From Burkholderiales bacterium (GTDB lineage: Bacteria; Pseudomonadota; Gammaproteobacteria; Burkholderiales; SG8-41): 64,000 nt of DNA. The notes under the pieces were generated by a model. It was given only the letters and a program-made list of their open reading frames with translations. It had not been told where the DNA came from and ran no database searches. Position numbers and translations under genes: made by a program. Location: NCBI GenBank assembly GCA_019635015.1, contig JAHCAG010000004.1, positions 1 to 64,000 on the forward strand, in the 5' to 3' direction. Shown here in pieces: positions 1 to 8,274 of this stretch. Every line of letters starts with the position of its first letter. The first letter of the stretch is position 1.

Positions 1-547
1 GCATCTGCCAGAAGGTGATGACCTGGGCCCGCGCCGCGGTTTCGCGCATCGCCTCGACCTCACGGTCGATCAGGCGGTCGCCACGCTCGATGATGCCGCG
101 CGCGAGTTCGTCGAGGCGCGCGAAGGACTCCGCGGCGCGCTTCAATCCGGCGCCGCCCGCCGGACCGCTCAGCACTGCGTGGACCGCCGCTTCTCCGCCG
201 ACGATCTCGTCGAGCGCCGCGCGCTGCTCGGCGTCGAAGGGCAAGGCGGCGAACTCGCCGGCGACCTTGATGAATGCATCGCGGTTGGATTCATAGGCAT
301 CAAGCAGCGAACGGTCGCCGAGGATCGCCATCTGCCGCGCGTTGCGCTCGAGCGCACCAAGCCGCTCGGCGAGCCGCCGGCTCGCCTGCGTCGACTGCAC
401 GGCCTGCTGCACCGCGAGCTGGCTGCGGCTGGCAAACTGGTTGATCGACACCGCATTGTTGACCAGCGCGAGGATCAGCGGCAACGCCACCATCGCAAAA
501 CCGATGACCAGCAGCCGGGGAAAGGAATTGGGTTGCAGGAAACGCAT
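1..547 (-). CDS. Sensor histidine kinase, N-terminal part (GlrK/QseE-like), cut by the window edge
   Basis: The reading frame starts at ATG 547 and stays open to base 1, so only about 182 N-terminal residues are present. It begins with a short basic leader and one strong membrane segment (about residues 11-32, PRLLVIGFAMVALPLILAL), followed by a helical region rich in Ala, Glu and Arg with the pattern LERNARQMAILGDRSLLDAY. This is the arrangement seen in the periplasmic sensor part of GlrK/QseE-type kinases, where a similar ALEMERSYRQ-like stretch follows the first membrane helix. The HAMP, HisKA and ATPase domains would lie outside the window. The family phosphorylates a NtrC-type partner (GlrR); no partner is visible here. 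The GlrK assignment rests on the leader alone and is moderate. Confidence 0.6.
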   Translation of the reverse strand, partial: MRFLQPNSFPRLLVIGFAMVALPLILALVNNAVSINQFASRSQLAVQQAVQSTQASRRLAERLGALERNARQMAILGDRSLLDAYESNRDAFIKVAGEFAALPFDAEQRAALDEIVGGEAAVHAVLSGPAGGAGLKRAAESFARLDELARGIIERGDRLIDREVEAMRETAARAQVITFWQM

Positions 548-582
548 GCCTGGATGCAGCCTTCGCGGCGCAGCCCCGGGCC

Positions 583-1179
583 TCAGGCACCCTGCCGGTT
601 TCTGTCCTCAAGCAGCTTGATCAGGCCATCGATGCCCGAACGCCCGATCTCCGAATTGAACTGGCCGCGGTAGCTGATCACCAGGCTCGCGTTCTCGGCG
701 ACGATGTCGGTGACCTTCCACTGCTTGTCGGTCAGCGTCATCCGGTAGTCGATGGAAATCGGCGGCCGCCCCGGCTCCCTCACCAGCGTGCGCACCGTGG
801 TGTAGTCATCACCCGGTTTCATCTGCAGCGGCCGGATCTCGACCTGGCGGTCCACTTTGGAAGCGTCCGACAGCGCCGTGGTGTAGGTGCGCACCAGCAG
901 CGTGCGGAAAGCATTCTCCAGTGCCGTGCGCTGCGCCGGTGTCGCGTTGCGCCAGGATACGCCCATCGCAAGCTGGGTCATCGCGCGAAAATCAAAATGC
1001 GGCAGCACTTTTTTCTCGACAACTTCCCGCAACTCGCGCACATCCTTGTTCTGCTTGAGAATCGTCAGCACCTCCTCGACCGTGTTCTTGACCAGCATGT
1101 CGGGCGCGGTCTGGGCACGGGCCGCCGTCAGCGGCAGCAGGAACATCAGGGCAAGCACTGCGGCAATCGTGTTTTTCAT
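583..1179 (-). CDS. MlaC/Ttg2D-like periplasmic phospholipid-binding protein
   Basis: This 198-residue protein has a clear signal peptide (MKNTIAAVLALMFLLPLTAARA, cleavage near residue 22). The mature part has the MlaC pattern: LKQNKDVRELREVVEKKVLPHFDF near residue 45, then WRNATPAQRTALENAFRTLLVRTY. MlaC carries phospholipids across the periplasm between MlaA and the MlaFEDB ABC transporter and keeps the outer membrane asymmetric. I chose ATG 1179 because it places the signal peptide at the N-terminus; the longer open frame to 1350 adds a non-conserved, Arg-rich stretch. No mlaFEDB or mlaA genes are adjacent, so this is a stand-alone copy within the window. It lies 35 bp upstream of the sensor-kinase gene on the same strand. 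Confidence 0.85.
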   Translation of the reverse strand: MKNTIAAVLALMFLLPLTAARAQTAPDMLVKNTVEEVLTILKQNKDVRELREVVEKKVLPHFDFRAMTQLAMGVSWRNATPAQRTALENAFRTLLVRTYTTALSDASKVDRQVEIRPLQMKPGDDYTTVRTLVREPGRPPISIDYRMTLTDKQWKVTDIVAENASLVISYRGQFNSEIGRSGIDGLIKLLEDRNRQGA

Positions 1180-1419
1180 GTCGTTGTCATCCCTGTTCTT
1201 TGTTGATGTGACGATACCCGCGTTAGGCCGCGTCATGGCCTGAATGTTCCGCCTTCCCCGGCACAAATCCCGAGAAATCCGGAGAAAAATCACAAATTGC
1301 CGCCGAAACAGCCGCCTGCCCGCAGATGCCGCGCCGGAAACACCGCACACCGTCGCCGGACGGAGACAGTGCGCCCTTTGTTATGATCAGCCACTGATGA
1401 ACGTGGAGAAAGACCTGCC

Positions 1420-2403
1420 GTGAAACTGCTGCGCTACAGCCTCAAGAACGAACCGCGCGCGCTGGCGCGCCTCGGCGTGCTGATCGCGCCCGACCGCGTC
1501 GCCGACCTGCGCGCGGGTTATGCGCTGCACCTGACGAAACGCGCCGGCAACGCCAAGGGGCGTGAACTGGCCGCGATCTGGATGCCGCCGTACATCACCG
1601 AATTCCTGCACCTCGGGGAACAGGGATGGATCGCGCTCGCTGACGCCTATACCTTTCTTGCCGACCTCGCCGCCAGCGCGCCCGATGCCGCCGGGCTGAA
1701 CGGCGAAGCGCTGTTCCTGCCGCTCGCCGACTGCCGTGTCTACGCGCCGCTGCGACCGTCGAAACTGATCGCCGTCGGCCGCAACTATCCGGGCTACACG
1801 CAGTTCCCGGGCAAGGCGCCGGGGAAAATCCCGACCGGCTTCATCAAGACCGCCTCGGCGATCACCGGCCCGGGGCGCGACATCATCAAGCCGCGCATCA
1901 CCCGCGCGCTCGACTGCGAAACCGAACTGGCGCTGGTCATCGGCAAGCGCTGCAAGGACGTGCCGGAGGAAAAAGCCTGGGACGTGATCGCCGGCTACAC
2001 CATCCTCAACGACATCACCGCGCGCGACCTCGGCGCCCTGGAGAAACAGGGCGGCCACATGTTCCTCGCCAAGACCTTCGACCGCTTCGCGCCGCTGGGA
2101 CCGTGGATGATCACCCGCGACGCGATTCCCGACCCGATGCACCTGCGCATCCAGACCCGCGTCAACGGCGAGACGCGCCAGGACGGCAACACCCGCGACA
2201 TGCTGTTCAGCATCCCGCAGCTGGTCGCGCATTTCTCGCAGATCACGCTGATGCCCGGAGACATCATCGCCACCGGCTCGCCCGGCGGCGGCGCACTGGC
2301 CAATCCCGACTGGTACCTGAATGCCGGCGATGTTGTCGAATCGGAAGTCGAGGGCATCGGCATCCTGACCAACGGCGTGGTCGACGAGCCGCTGCCTGCC
2401 TGA
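1420..2403 (+). CDS. Fumarylacetoacetate hydrolase (FAH) family protein
   Basis: The 327-residue protein has the C-terminal FAH fold. IAVGRNYPGY opens the catalytic domain, DCETELALVIGKRCKDV carries the metal-binding acidic residues, and AGYTILNDITARD is the family signature. FAH-family enzymes are Mg-dependent hydrolases, decarboxylases or isomerases of 2-oxo acids in aromatic and sugar-acid catabolism, and the exact substrate cannot be read from motifs. The start is GTG, with GGAGAAAG about 10 bases upstream. It is the only plus-strand gene in this catabolic block and is divergent from mlaC, so the roughly 240-bp gap between them should hold both promoters. It converges on the Ldh-family gene, 12 bp away. 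Confidence 0.9.
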   Translation: MKLLRYSLKNEPRALARLGVLIAPDRVADLRAGYALHLTKRAGNAKGRELAAIWMPPYITEFLHLGEQGWIALADAYTFLADLAASAPDAAGLNGEALFLPLADCRVYAPLRPSKLIAVGRNYPGYTQFPGKAPGKIPTGFIKTASAITGPGRDIIKPRITRALDCETELALVIGKRCKDVPEEKAWDVIAGYTILNDITARDLGALEKQGGHMFLAKTFDRFAPLGPWMITRDAIPDPMHLRIQTRVNGETRQDGNTRDMLFSIPQLVAHFSQITLMPGDIIATGSPGGGALANPDWYLNAGDVVESEVEGIGILTNGVVDEPLPA

Positions 2404-2415
2404 GGGCCGCGCGCT

Positions 2416-3477
2416 TCAGCGCGCGATCTTCGCGATCTTCAGTTCGCCCGCCAGCTGGTCGAGCGCGGCAAGCAGCGCTTCCGGCATCGGCACGCCCATT
2501 TTCTCGTTGCCGGCGCGCGTGACATGCGAACCCTCGCCCGGCAGGCGGATGCGGTCGACACCGGGCAGGCGCTGCGAGTTGCGGATGTCGCGGATCAGCG
2601 TGTCCATGCCCTGCTTGAACTCTTTCAGGTCCTGGAAGGCTTCGATGTTGATCGCGACAATGGTGTGGCCGGTGTTGGTTTCCGTGGTGTCGTCATTGTT
2701 GAAATCGACAACGTCCTTGCCCATCGCCGCAGCATTCAGGTTGCCGGCGAGCAACCCCATCACCAGCGCCAGTCCGTAACCCTTGTAACCGCCAATCGGC
2801 AGCAGGAAACCCTCGTTCGCGCGTTTCGGATCGGTCAGCGGATTGCCCTGGCGGTCCATCATCCAGCCCTCGGGCATCATCTCGCCGCGCTGCGCCTTGG
2901 TCTTGACCTTGCCGTAGGCCGCCACCGTGGTGGCCATGTCGAGCACGATCGCCGGTTCGTCGCCGGCCGGCACGGCCACGGCAATGGGATTGGTCGACAG
3001 CAGCATGTCCAGCCCGCCCCAGGGCGGCAGGTGGTTGGCGCTGCCCACGGCCATGTAGAGGCCGATCATGTTGTGCGCCAGCGGCATGCTGGCGTACAGC
3101 GATGCCGGGCCGGCGTGGTTGCTCCAGCGCGCGCCGACCCAGGCCACGCCCGCGGTTCTGGCCTTCTCGATCGCCTTTTCGGTGGCGAACTTCATCACCA
3201 GATGGCCCATGCCGTTGTCGCCATGCACCAGCGCCATGCCCGCCATCTCGCGCTCGACCCGGATCTTCGGCCTGACATTGACCGCACCGCCCTTGATGCG
3301 GCGGATGTACTGTGGCAGGCGGAACACGCCGTGCCCCTCGGAGCCGTTGATGTCGGCCTGCGCCATCAGTTGTGCAATGGCCCGGGCATCTTCGCGGGGA
3401 ATGTCCACGGCCTCGAATGCACTGGCGATGAAGGCGCGGAGCTTGTCGCCGGAAATACGCTGTTTCTGTTCAGCCAT
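2416..3477 (-). CDS. Ldh family (malate/L-lactate/ureidoglycolate type) NAD(P)-dependent oxidoreductase
   Basis: At 353 residues the length is normal for the family. Recognisable elements are SEGHGVFRLPQYIRRI near residue 53 (the SHG-x-x-R-x-P-x-Y signature), NHAGPASLYA, and GGYKGYGLALVM towards the C-terminus. These enzymes reduce or oxidise 2-oxo/2-hydroxy acids with NAD(P) and have a fold distinct from classical lactate dehydrogenase. The ATG lies inside the end of the upstream VOC gene (8-bp overlap), so the two are almost certainly co-transcribed and translationally coupled. Neighbours suggest a role in handling an acyl-CoA- or hydroxyacid-derived intermediate; the substrate is unknown. 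Confidence 0.88.
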   Translation of the reverse strand: MAEQKQRISGDKLRAFIASAFEAVDIPREDARAIAQLMAQADINGSEGHGVFRLPQYIRRIKGGAVNVRPKIRVEREMAGMALVHGDNGMGHLVMKFATEKAIEKARTAGVAWVGARWSNHAGPASLYASMPLAHNMIGLYMAVGSANHLPPWGGLDMLLSTNPIAVAVPAGDEPAIVLDMATTVAAYGKVKTKAQRGEMMPEGWMMDRQGNPLTDPKRANEGFLLPIGGYKGYGLALVMGLLAGNLNAAAMGKDVVDFNNDDTTETNTGHTIVAINIEAFQDLKEFKQGMDTLIRDIRNSQRLPGVDRIRLPGEGSHVTRAGNEKMGVPMPEALLAALDQLAGELKIAKIAR

Positions 3478-3895
3478 GACTGTTGTCCAGATTGTTTTCT
3501 TCCAGTTCGACCAGCGCGCCGAGAAAATCCTTCGGGTGAACGAAGGCGATGCGCTCGCCGTGCACGTTCAACTGCACCTTGCCGGCGCCGAGCACCTGCA
3601 CGCCGGCGGCGGCAAGGTCCTGCGTCGTCTGACCGACATCATCGACGCCAAGGCAAAAATGGTGGATGCCGCCCTTCGGGTTGCGCTCGAGGAATTTCGC
3701 CACCGGAGAATCCGGACGCGACGGTTCCATCAGTTCGATCTTCGCGTTGCCGAGATCGACATAGGTCATGCGCACGCCCTGCTCTTCGTTGACCTTGATT
3801 GCGCCGGCGCTCAGCCCGTACGCCGCCTCGAGCTTGCGCAAAGCCGCCGCAAGATCGGGCACGACGATCGAGACATGGCTGAGACCGGTGATCAT
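3470..3895 (-). CDS. VOC-family protein resembling methylmalonyl-CoA epimerase
   Basis: This 141-residue single-domain glyoxalase-fold protein has two beta-alpha-beta-beta-beta modules. Candidate metal ligands are His in LSHVSIVV (residue 7), Glu in AKIELMEP, His in GIHHFCLGVDD and Glu in GALVELEE, the four-ligand set expected in methylmalonyl-CoA epimerases. That enzyme interconverts R and S methylmalonyl-CoA in propionate metabolism, but no mutase or propionyl-CoA carboxylase is nearby, so it may instead serve the local CoA-dependent pathway. The ATG is directly preceded by an AT-rich block, and the 3' end overlaps the Ldh gene by 8 bp. Confidence 0.75.
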   Translation of the reverse strand: MITGLSHVSIVVPDLAAALRKLEAAYGLSAGAIKVNEEQGVRMTYVDLGNAKIELMEPSRPDSPVAKFLERNPKGGIHHFCLGVDDVGQTTQDLAAAGVQVLGAGKVQLNVHGERIAFVHPKDFLGALVELEENNLDNSHG

Positions 3896-3921
3896 TTTTA
3901 TAAGTATTTGATTTTAAATTA
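3895..3921. repeat. AT-rich intergenic motif, copy 1 (TAAGTATTTGATTTTA type)
   Basis: A very AT-rich block in a GC-rich neighbourhood, containing TAAGTATTTGATTTTAAA. Closely similar blocks occur at 6991, 28552 (inverted) and 61078. It lies between the CoA-transferase stop and the VOC start and overlaps both gene ends slightly. Read on the minus strand it contains ACTTATAA just before the VOC ATG. Function unknown. Confidence 0.5.
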
Positions 3922-5119
3922 CTTTTTCTTTGCGCAACTCGGCGATGCGGGCATCGCTGAAGCCGAGTTCCTCGCGCAGCACCGCTTCGGTGTGCTGGCC
4001 CAGCAGCGGCGGCGCACGGCGGATGCTTGCCGGCGTGTCGCTGAAACGGAAAGGAATGCCGAGCATTTTCACGGTGCCCGCGGTCGGATGTTCGACCTCG
4101 GTGACCATGTCGCGCGCGATGGCATGCGGCGCAGCCAGTGCCTGCGCCACGCTGTTGATGCGGCCGCAGGGAATGCCGGCGGCCATCAGTTTTTCGATCC
4201 ACTGTTCCGCGCCCTCGCGTTTCAGTTCGGCGTTGATCAGTGCATCAAGCGCTTCGCGGCTGCCGATGCGGTCCGGATTTTTCGTGAAGCGCGGATCGGT
4301 CGCCCATTCGGCATGGCCCAGTACCTCGGCAAATTTCGCAAACTGGCCGTCGTTGCCCACCGCCACCGCGATCATGTCATCACGCGTCGGATAGGCGGTA
4401 TAGGGCACGATGTTCGGGTGACCGTTGCCGAAACGTCCGGCGTTCTTTCCTGAAATGAGATGGTTCGAAGCAACGTTGGCGAGCATCGCCAGTCCGCTGT
4501 CGAACAGCGACACCTCGACATGCTGGCCGCGGCCGGTGCTGTGCCGTGCATTGAGCGCCGCCAGCACGGAATTGCAGGCCAGCATGCCGGTGCAGATATC
4601 GACGATCGCTACGCCGTACTTCATCGGCGTGCCCTCCGGCTCGCCGGTGATGCTCATCAGGCCCGATTCGGCCTGCAGGATGAAGTCGTAACCGGGCAGC
4701 CCGGCCTTGGGGCCGACGGCGCCGTAGCCGGTGATCGAGCAGCGCACCAGCCGCGGCGCGTTCGCCTGCAGCCAGTCGTTGCCGAAACCCCATTTCTCCA
4801 GCGTGCCGACCTTGAAGTTCTCGACCAGCACGTCGGATTTCCTGATCAACCCGGCCAGCACCTCCTGCCCGGACTTCATCGCCATGTTCAGCGTCATCGA
4901 CCGCTTGTTGCGGTTGACGCCGAGGTAGTACGCCGACTCGCCCTCGGCAAAGGGCGGCCCCCAGCTGCGGGTGTCATCCCCCGCGCCCGGCGGCTCGACC
5001 TTGATCACGTCGGCGCCCATGTCGCCGAGCATCATCGTGCACAGGGGACCGGCGAGGATGCGGGTCAGGTCAAGGACACGGATGCCGGTGAGGGCGCCCT
5101 GGGGTTCTGCGGGTGGCAT
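3914..5119 (-). CDS. Class III CoA-transferase (CaiB/BaiF family), copy 1
   Basis: The 401-residue protein shows the full family III layout: VLDLTRILAGPLCTMMLGDMGADVIKVEPP at the N-terminus for CoA binding, NRNKRSMTLN near residue 70, and the expected catalytic aspartate in AIVDICTG (about residue 174), the residue that forms an aspartyl-CoA anhydride in formyl-CoA transferase. The C-terminal half ends with LGEELGFSDARI-type helices. These enzymes move CoA between carboxylic acids without ATP. It is followed 18 bp later by the VOC-Ldh pair on the same strand and preceded by the crotonase gene, so one transcript is possible. A second, clearly diverged CoA-transferase lies at 7-8 kb. Substrate unknown. 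Confidence 0.9.
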   Translation of the reverse strand: MPPAEPQGALTGIRVLDLTRILAGPLCTMMLGDMGADVIKVEPPGAGDDTRSWGPPFAEGESAYYLGVNRNKRSMTLNMAMKSGQEVLAGLIRKSDVLVENFKVGTLEKWGFGNDWLQANAPRLVRCSITGYGAVGPKAGLPGYDFILQAESGLMSITGEPEGTPMKYGVAIVDICTGMLACNSVLAALNARHSTGRGQHVEVSLFDSGLAMLANVASNHLISGKNAGRFGNGHPNIVPYTAYPTRDDMIAVAVGNDGQFAKFAEVLGHAEWATDPRFTKNPDRIGSREALDALINAELKREGAEQWIEKLMAAGIPCGRINSVAQALAAPHAIARDMVTEVEHPTAGTVKMLGIPFRFSDTPASIRRAPPLLGQHTEAVLREELGFSDARIAELRKEKVI

Positions 5120-5131
5120 GGGTCAGTGCAG

Positions 5132-5224
5132 TAATTGGTGAATGGTGATTCGTGATTGGTAGGCACTGGTGGCGGCTGATTGATCTGCCGCCGCCACCAA
5201 TTACCGCTTACCAATCACCAATTA
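5132..5224. repeat. Long intergenic inverted repeat built from GTGATT/AATCAC motifs
   Basis: The outer arms TAATTGGTGA (5132-5141) and TCACCAATTA (5215-5224) are exact inverted copies. An inner GGTGGCGGC / GCCGCCACC stem surrounds the centre near 5180. The whole fills the gap between the CoA-transferase start and the crotonase stop, and the TAA stop of the crotonase lies inside the right arm. A structure of similar composition occurs at 22595-22684. It could act as a terminator-like or mRNA-stabilising hairpin, or be a small mobile palindrome. Confidence 0.6.
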
Positions 5225-6121
5225 CCGCTTCTTCCGCCGCATCGAAGGCGGCGCATTGAGGTCACGCTCGTAACCGTCGACGTATTTCTCCAGCTCCTTC
5301 TTCGCCTGCAGGCGGAATTTCTGGAAGTTGGGCTTGCGGCCGGCGAGGAAGGCGTCCATGCCCTCGTTGGCCTCGGGCGAGCCCCAGACATGCGCCAGCA
5401 GCTCCATGCCCTGCTGCCAAGACGAGTACAGATTGTCGGATTCGAAGTTCAGCGACTTCTTGGTCATGCGGATGGTCAGCGCGCTGTGGCCTTTCATGGT
5501 CTCGCACCACTTGAGCGTCTCCTTCAGAAGGTCCTTCTGCGGAACGCACTTGTTGATCAAACCGACTTCGACGGCTTCCTTCGCCGGGAAACGGCGGGCG
5601 CAGAAAATCATTTCACGCGCCAGGCGCTCGCCGAGAATGCGCGGCAGATACTGGGTCGCGCCGACGGTCGGGCAGGCACCGACTTTTGCGCCGGTCTGGC
5701 CGAGCACCGCATTTTCGGAAGCGATCACCAGGTCGCACCACAGCGCGAGCTCGTGCCCCCCGCCCATGCACCAGCCGTTGACCATCGCGATCACCGGGAT
5801 CGGCAGGCCGCGAATGGTCATCGCCAGGCCGAGCATGCGGTCGTTCCACATGTAGGCATTGGTGAAGTTCAGGCGCTTCATGGCGTAGAAATCGCCGCCG
5901 GCGGAGAAGGAACGGTTGCCCTTGCCGGTGACCACGGCGCAGACGATGGACGGATCCTCGCGGGTCGATTTCAGGGCATCAATCATCTCGTCGAGCGTCT
6001 GCTCGCGGAAAGCGTTGAGCACTTTCTCGCGGTTGATCGTGACCCAGGCGACCTGGTCCTTCACCTCGTAAATGATGTCGGTGTACTTGCGGCTTTTGGA
6101 CTTCCGGGCTTTTGCGGCCAT
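5222..6121 (-). CDS. Enoyl-CoA hydratase/isomerase (crotonase) family, MenB/BadI-like
   Basis: The 299-residue protein is a crotonase-fold CoA enzyme. It has INREKVLNAFREQTLDEMIDAL near the N-terminus, the first oxyanion-hole segment GNRSFSAGGDF, the second GWCMGGGHELALWCDL, and RILGERLAREMIFCARRFPAKEAVEVGLINKCVP, which resembles naphthoyl-CoA synthase (MenB) and 2-ketocyclohexanecarboxyl-CoA hydrolase (BadI) more than plain enoyl-CoA hydratases. A longer-than-usual C-terminal tail ends in basic residues (PSMRRKKR). I chose ATG 6121 because GGGGAGA stands just upstream; a GTG at 6133 is an alternative. A ring-cleaving or hydrating step on a CoA thioester made by the adjacent CoA-transferases is plausible but inferred. 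Confidence 0.8.
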   Translation of the reverse strand: MAAKARKSKSRKYTDIIYEVKDQVAWVTINREKVLNAFREQTLDEMIDALKSTREDPSIVCAVVTGKGNRSFSAGGDFYAMKRLNFTNAYMWNDRMLGLAMTIRGLPIPVIAMVNGWCMGGGHELALWCDLVIASENAVLGQTGAKVGACPTVGATQYLPRILGERLAREMIFCARRFPAKEAVEVGLINKCVPQKDLLKETLKWCETMKGHSALTIRMTKKSLNFESDNLYSSWQQGMELLAHVWGSPEANEGMDAFLAGRKPNFQKFRLQAKKELEKYVDGYERDLNAPPSMRRKKR

Positions 6122-6327
6122 GTTTCTCCCCACGGGTCGGTTGTTCTGGAAAGCGGCGATTTTAGCAGAAGGCTCCTCGGTGATTGACAGCGCCGGGAGG
6201 CATCCTTATCGTCGATTCGCGGCGCCTGACAGCAGTTCACAACATGGCCTCTACACAATCACGCGACGCATTGCCGAACAACCGGGCGCCAAAAAATGGC
6301 CGGCTCATCAGGAGGCAAAGTGGAGAA

Positions 6328-6459
6328 ATGACGAGTTGCGTGATCTTCGAACTGCGGCGCTGCCAGGACTGCGGACAACCTGTCGGCGCCAAGGACAGGT
6401 TCTGTGCGCGCTGTGGCGCCAAGCTGCCGCGTGAGCCCAAGACAATCCGGCTCGAATAA
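6328..6459 (+). CDS. Small zinc-ribbon protein, 43 residues
   Basis: A short open frame beginning MTSCVIFELRRCQDCGQPV. It carries two CxxC knuckles, CQDC and CARC, 12 residues apart, the hallmark of a minimal zinc ribbon. The ATG is preceded by GGAG (6322-6325) with a short spacer and by another GGAGG at 6311. The frame remains open upstream to 6184, but that stretch looks non-coding and lacks the motif. Small single zinc ribbons of this kind bind Zn structurally and mediate nucleic-acid or protein contacts; the specific function is unknown. It is flanked by minus-strand genes and appears to be a single-gene unit. Confidence 0.6.
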   Translation: MTSCVIFELRRCQDCGQPVGAKDRFCARCGAKLPREPKTIRLE

Positions 6460-6485
6460 CCACAACCAGAGGCACCGGACCCGGA

Positions 6486-6866
6486 TCAGAGATATTCCGA
6501 AACTTCAACCAGATTGAGATCCGGATCCCTGAAATAAACCGAGCGGATCTCCCCCATCGCCCCGGTCTTTATGCAGGGCCCTTCGATGATCGCAACCTGG
6601 TGCGTGTTCAGGCTATCGATCACCCGCTCCAGCGGCACTGATGCGATGAAGCAGAAGTCCAGAGTGCCGATGCCCGGCGCATGCGCCTTGGGTTCGTATT
6701 TCTTGCCCTGCACGTGGATGTTGATCTTCGAACGGCCGAACCTGAGCGCCATGCGCTGGCCGTTGCGGAAAGTTTCCAGCGTCATGCCCAGCACTCCGGT
6801 GTAGAAGCGGATGATCTCTTCGGGCTGGGCGGTGGTGAGGACGAAGTGGTCGAGGCGGTCGATCAT
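6486..6866 (-). CDS. VOC (glyoxalase/bleomycin resistance/dioxygenase) family protein
   Basis: This 126-residue protein has the two-module VOC fold: RLDHFVLTTAQPEEIIRFYTGVLGM at the start and VYFRDPDLNLVEVSEYL at the end, with candidate ligands His in LDHFVL, His in INIHVQG and Glu in LVEVSEY. Many close relatives are called glyoxalase or virulence protein without a known substrate. ATG 6866 is chosen because the longer frame would extend into the palindromic repeat at 6890-6986. It is transcribed in the same direction as the CoA-transferase upstream, but the repeat and an AT-rich block separate them, so it may have its own promoter. Confidence 0.85.
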   Translation of the reverse strand: MIDRLDHFVLTTAQPEEIIRFYTGVLGMTLETFRNGQRMALRFGRSKINIHVQGKKYEPKAHAPGIGTLDFCFIASVPLERVIDSLNTHQVAIIEGPCIKTGAMGEIRSVYFRDPDLNLVEVSEYL

Positions 6867-6889
6867 GGGTGGGACTCCATTGCTGCGGT

Positions 6890-6986
6890 CGTCATTCCGG
6901 ACGCGCAACGCGCGCGCCGGAATCCAGGGGTTTGCCATGGTCCGTTACTGGATTCCGGATCGTGCTCCGCACGTCCGGAATGACGG
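6890..6986. repeat. Long imperfect palindrome of the GTCATTCCGG ... CCGGAATGAC (REP-like) type
   Basis: The left arm CGTCATTCCGGACG...CCGGAATCCAG (6890-6927) is an inverted copy of the right arm CTGGATTCCGG...CGTCCGGAATGACG (6948-6985). Each arm also contains GTCCGGAA-type sub-palindromes. Palindromes reading gtcattccgg...ggaatgac are widespread as dispersed intergenic repeats in proteobacteria, so other copies are expected elsewhere in this genome. None other was noticed in the window. Confidence 0.75.
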
Positions 6987-6990
6987 TTGA

Positions 6991-7013
6991 TTATAAGTAT
7001 TTGTTTTTATTGA
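6991..7013. repeat. AT-rich intergenic motif, copy 2
   Basis: It contains TTATAAGTATTTGTTTTTAT, nearly the same as the block at 3895. It lies between the REP-like palindrome and the stop of the second CoA-transferase. On the minus strand it reads ACTTATAATC, which includes a perfect TATAAT and could supply a -10 element for the VOC gene, although no good -35 is visible at the right distance. Confidence 0.5.
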
Positions 7014-7019
7014 TATTTT

Positions 7020-8228
7020 TTAGATCACGCCTCTGGCGCGCAAATCGGCGATGGTTTCGGGTTTGAGGCCCGCGCGCTCCAGCACGGCAGCCGTGTCCTC
7101 GCCCAGCCGCGGCGCGGTGCTGCGGATGGCACCGGGCGTGACGGAGAGTTTGGGCACGATCCCCGGCACGTCGACTTTGTAACCGTCCCGGGTCTCGATG
7201 TTGAGGATCATGTCGCGTGCGCGGTACTGCGCATCATTGACGATGTCGGCCACTGAATAGATCGCACCCGAGGGCACGTCGTGGTCAGCGAGGATTTTCA
7301 GCGCCGTGGCCTTGTCCTGCGTTTGGGTCCAAGCGGTGATCGCGCCGTCGATGTCGGCAACGCGCTTCACGCGACCGTCGTTGCCTGCCATGTCGGGTGA
7401 CGCGGCGTAATCCTCGCGGCCAATCGCAGTCATGAGCCGTTTGAAAATACCGTCGCCGTTGCCGCCGATCAGGATCCAGCCGTCCCGGCAGGGGTAGGCG
7501 TTGGAAGGCACGATGCCGGGCAACGCGCTGCCGGCCGCTTCGCGCACGACGCCGAAGGCGCTGTACTCGGGCAGCAGGCTTTCCATGCAGTTGAACACAC
7601 TCTCGTAGAGCGCGATGTCGATGACCTGCCCCACCCCTCCACGGGCGTCACGGTGATAGAGGGCCATCAGGATGCCGATCACGCCATGCAGTGCCGCCAG
7701 CGTGTCACCGATCGACACGCCAACACGCACCGGCACGCGTCCGGGCTCGGCGGTCAGGTAACGCAGCCCGCCCATCGATTCCGCGATGATGCCGAAGCCG
7801 GGGCGGTCGCGGTACGGTCCGTCCTGGCCGTAGCCGGAGATGCGCGCCATCACCAGCTTCGGGTTGATTTTTTTCAGATCTTCGTAGCCGAGGCCCCACT
7901 CCTCCATCTTGCCGGGACGGAAATTCTCGATCAGCACATCGGCGTCCTTCACCAGCGCGCGCAGCACATCCTGGCCCTCGGGCTGCGTCAGGTCGAGTGT
8001 CACCGACTGCTTGTTGCGCGACTGGACTTCCCACCACACCGAGTTACCGTTCTTCAGCAGCCGCCACTTGCGCAGCGGGTCGCCCTTGCCCGGCGGCTCG
8101 ATCTTGATCACTTCGGCGCCGAAATCGGCCAGCGTCTTGCCGCAGAAGGGGCCGGCGATCAGCTGGCCGAGTTCTATGACGCGCACGCCGGCCAGCGGGC
8201 CGGCGGCGGATGGGGATGGTGCTGCCAT
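7020..8228 (-). CDS. Class III CoA-transferase (CaiB/BaiF family), copy 2
   Basis: This 402-residue family III CoA-transferase has RVIELGQLIAGPFCGKTLADFGAEVIKIEPP at the N-terminus, NKQSVTLDL near residue 72, and the expected catalytic aspartate in VSIGDTLAAL (about residue 175). It is only distantly similar to the copy at 3.9-5.1 kb, so the two probably act on different acids. It lies 46 bp downstream of the small subunit of the molybdenum hydroxylase on the same strand. That suggests the hydroxylase product or substrate is activated to a CoA thioester by this enzyme (inference from position). Molybdenum hydroxylase plus CoA-transferase pairs are common in catabolic clusters of Burkholderiales. 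Confidence 0.9.
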   Translation of the reverse strand: MAAPSPSAAGPLAGVRVIELGQLIAGPFCGKTLADFGAEVIKIEPPGKGDPLRKWRLLKNGNSVWWEVQSRNKQSVTLDLTQPEGQDVLRALVKDADVLIENFRPGKMEEWGLGYEDLKKINPKLVMARISGYGQDGPYRDRPGFGIIAESMGGLRYLTAEPGRVPVRVGVSIGDTLAALHGVIGILMALYHRDARGGVGQVIDIALYESVFNCMESLLPEYSAFGVVREAAGSALPGIVPSNAYPCRDGWILIGGNGDGIFKRLMTAIGREDYAASPDMAGNDGRVKRVADIDGAITAWTQTQDKATALKILADHDVPSGAIYSVADIVNDAQYRARDMILNIETRDGYKVDVPGIVPKLSVTPGAIRSTAPRLGEDTAAVLERAGLKPETIADLRARGVI

Positions 8229-8274
8229 GACGCGTTGTCCTCCGTTGAACCCGAAGGATACCGCGGTGCGGAAA

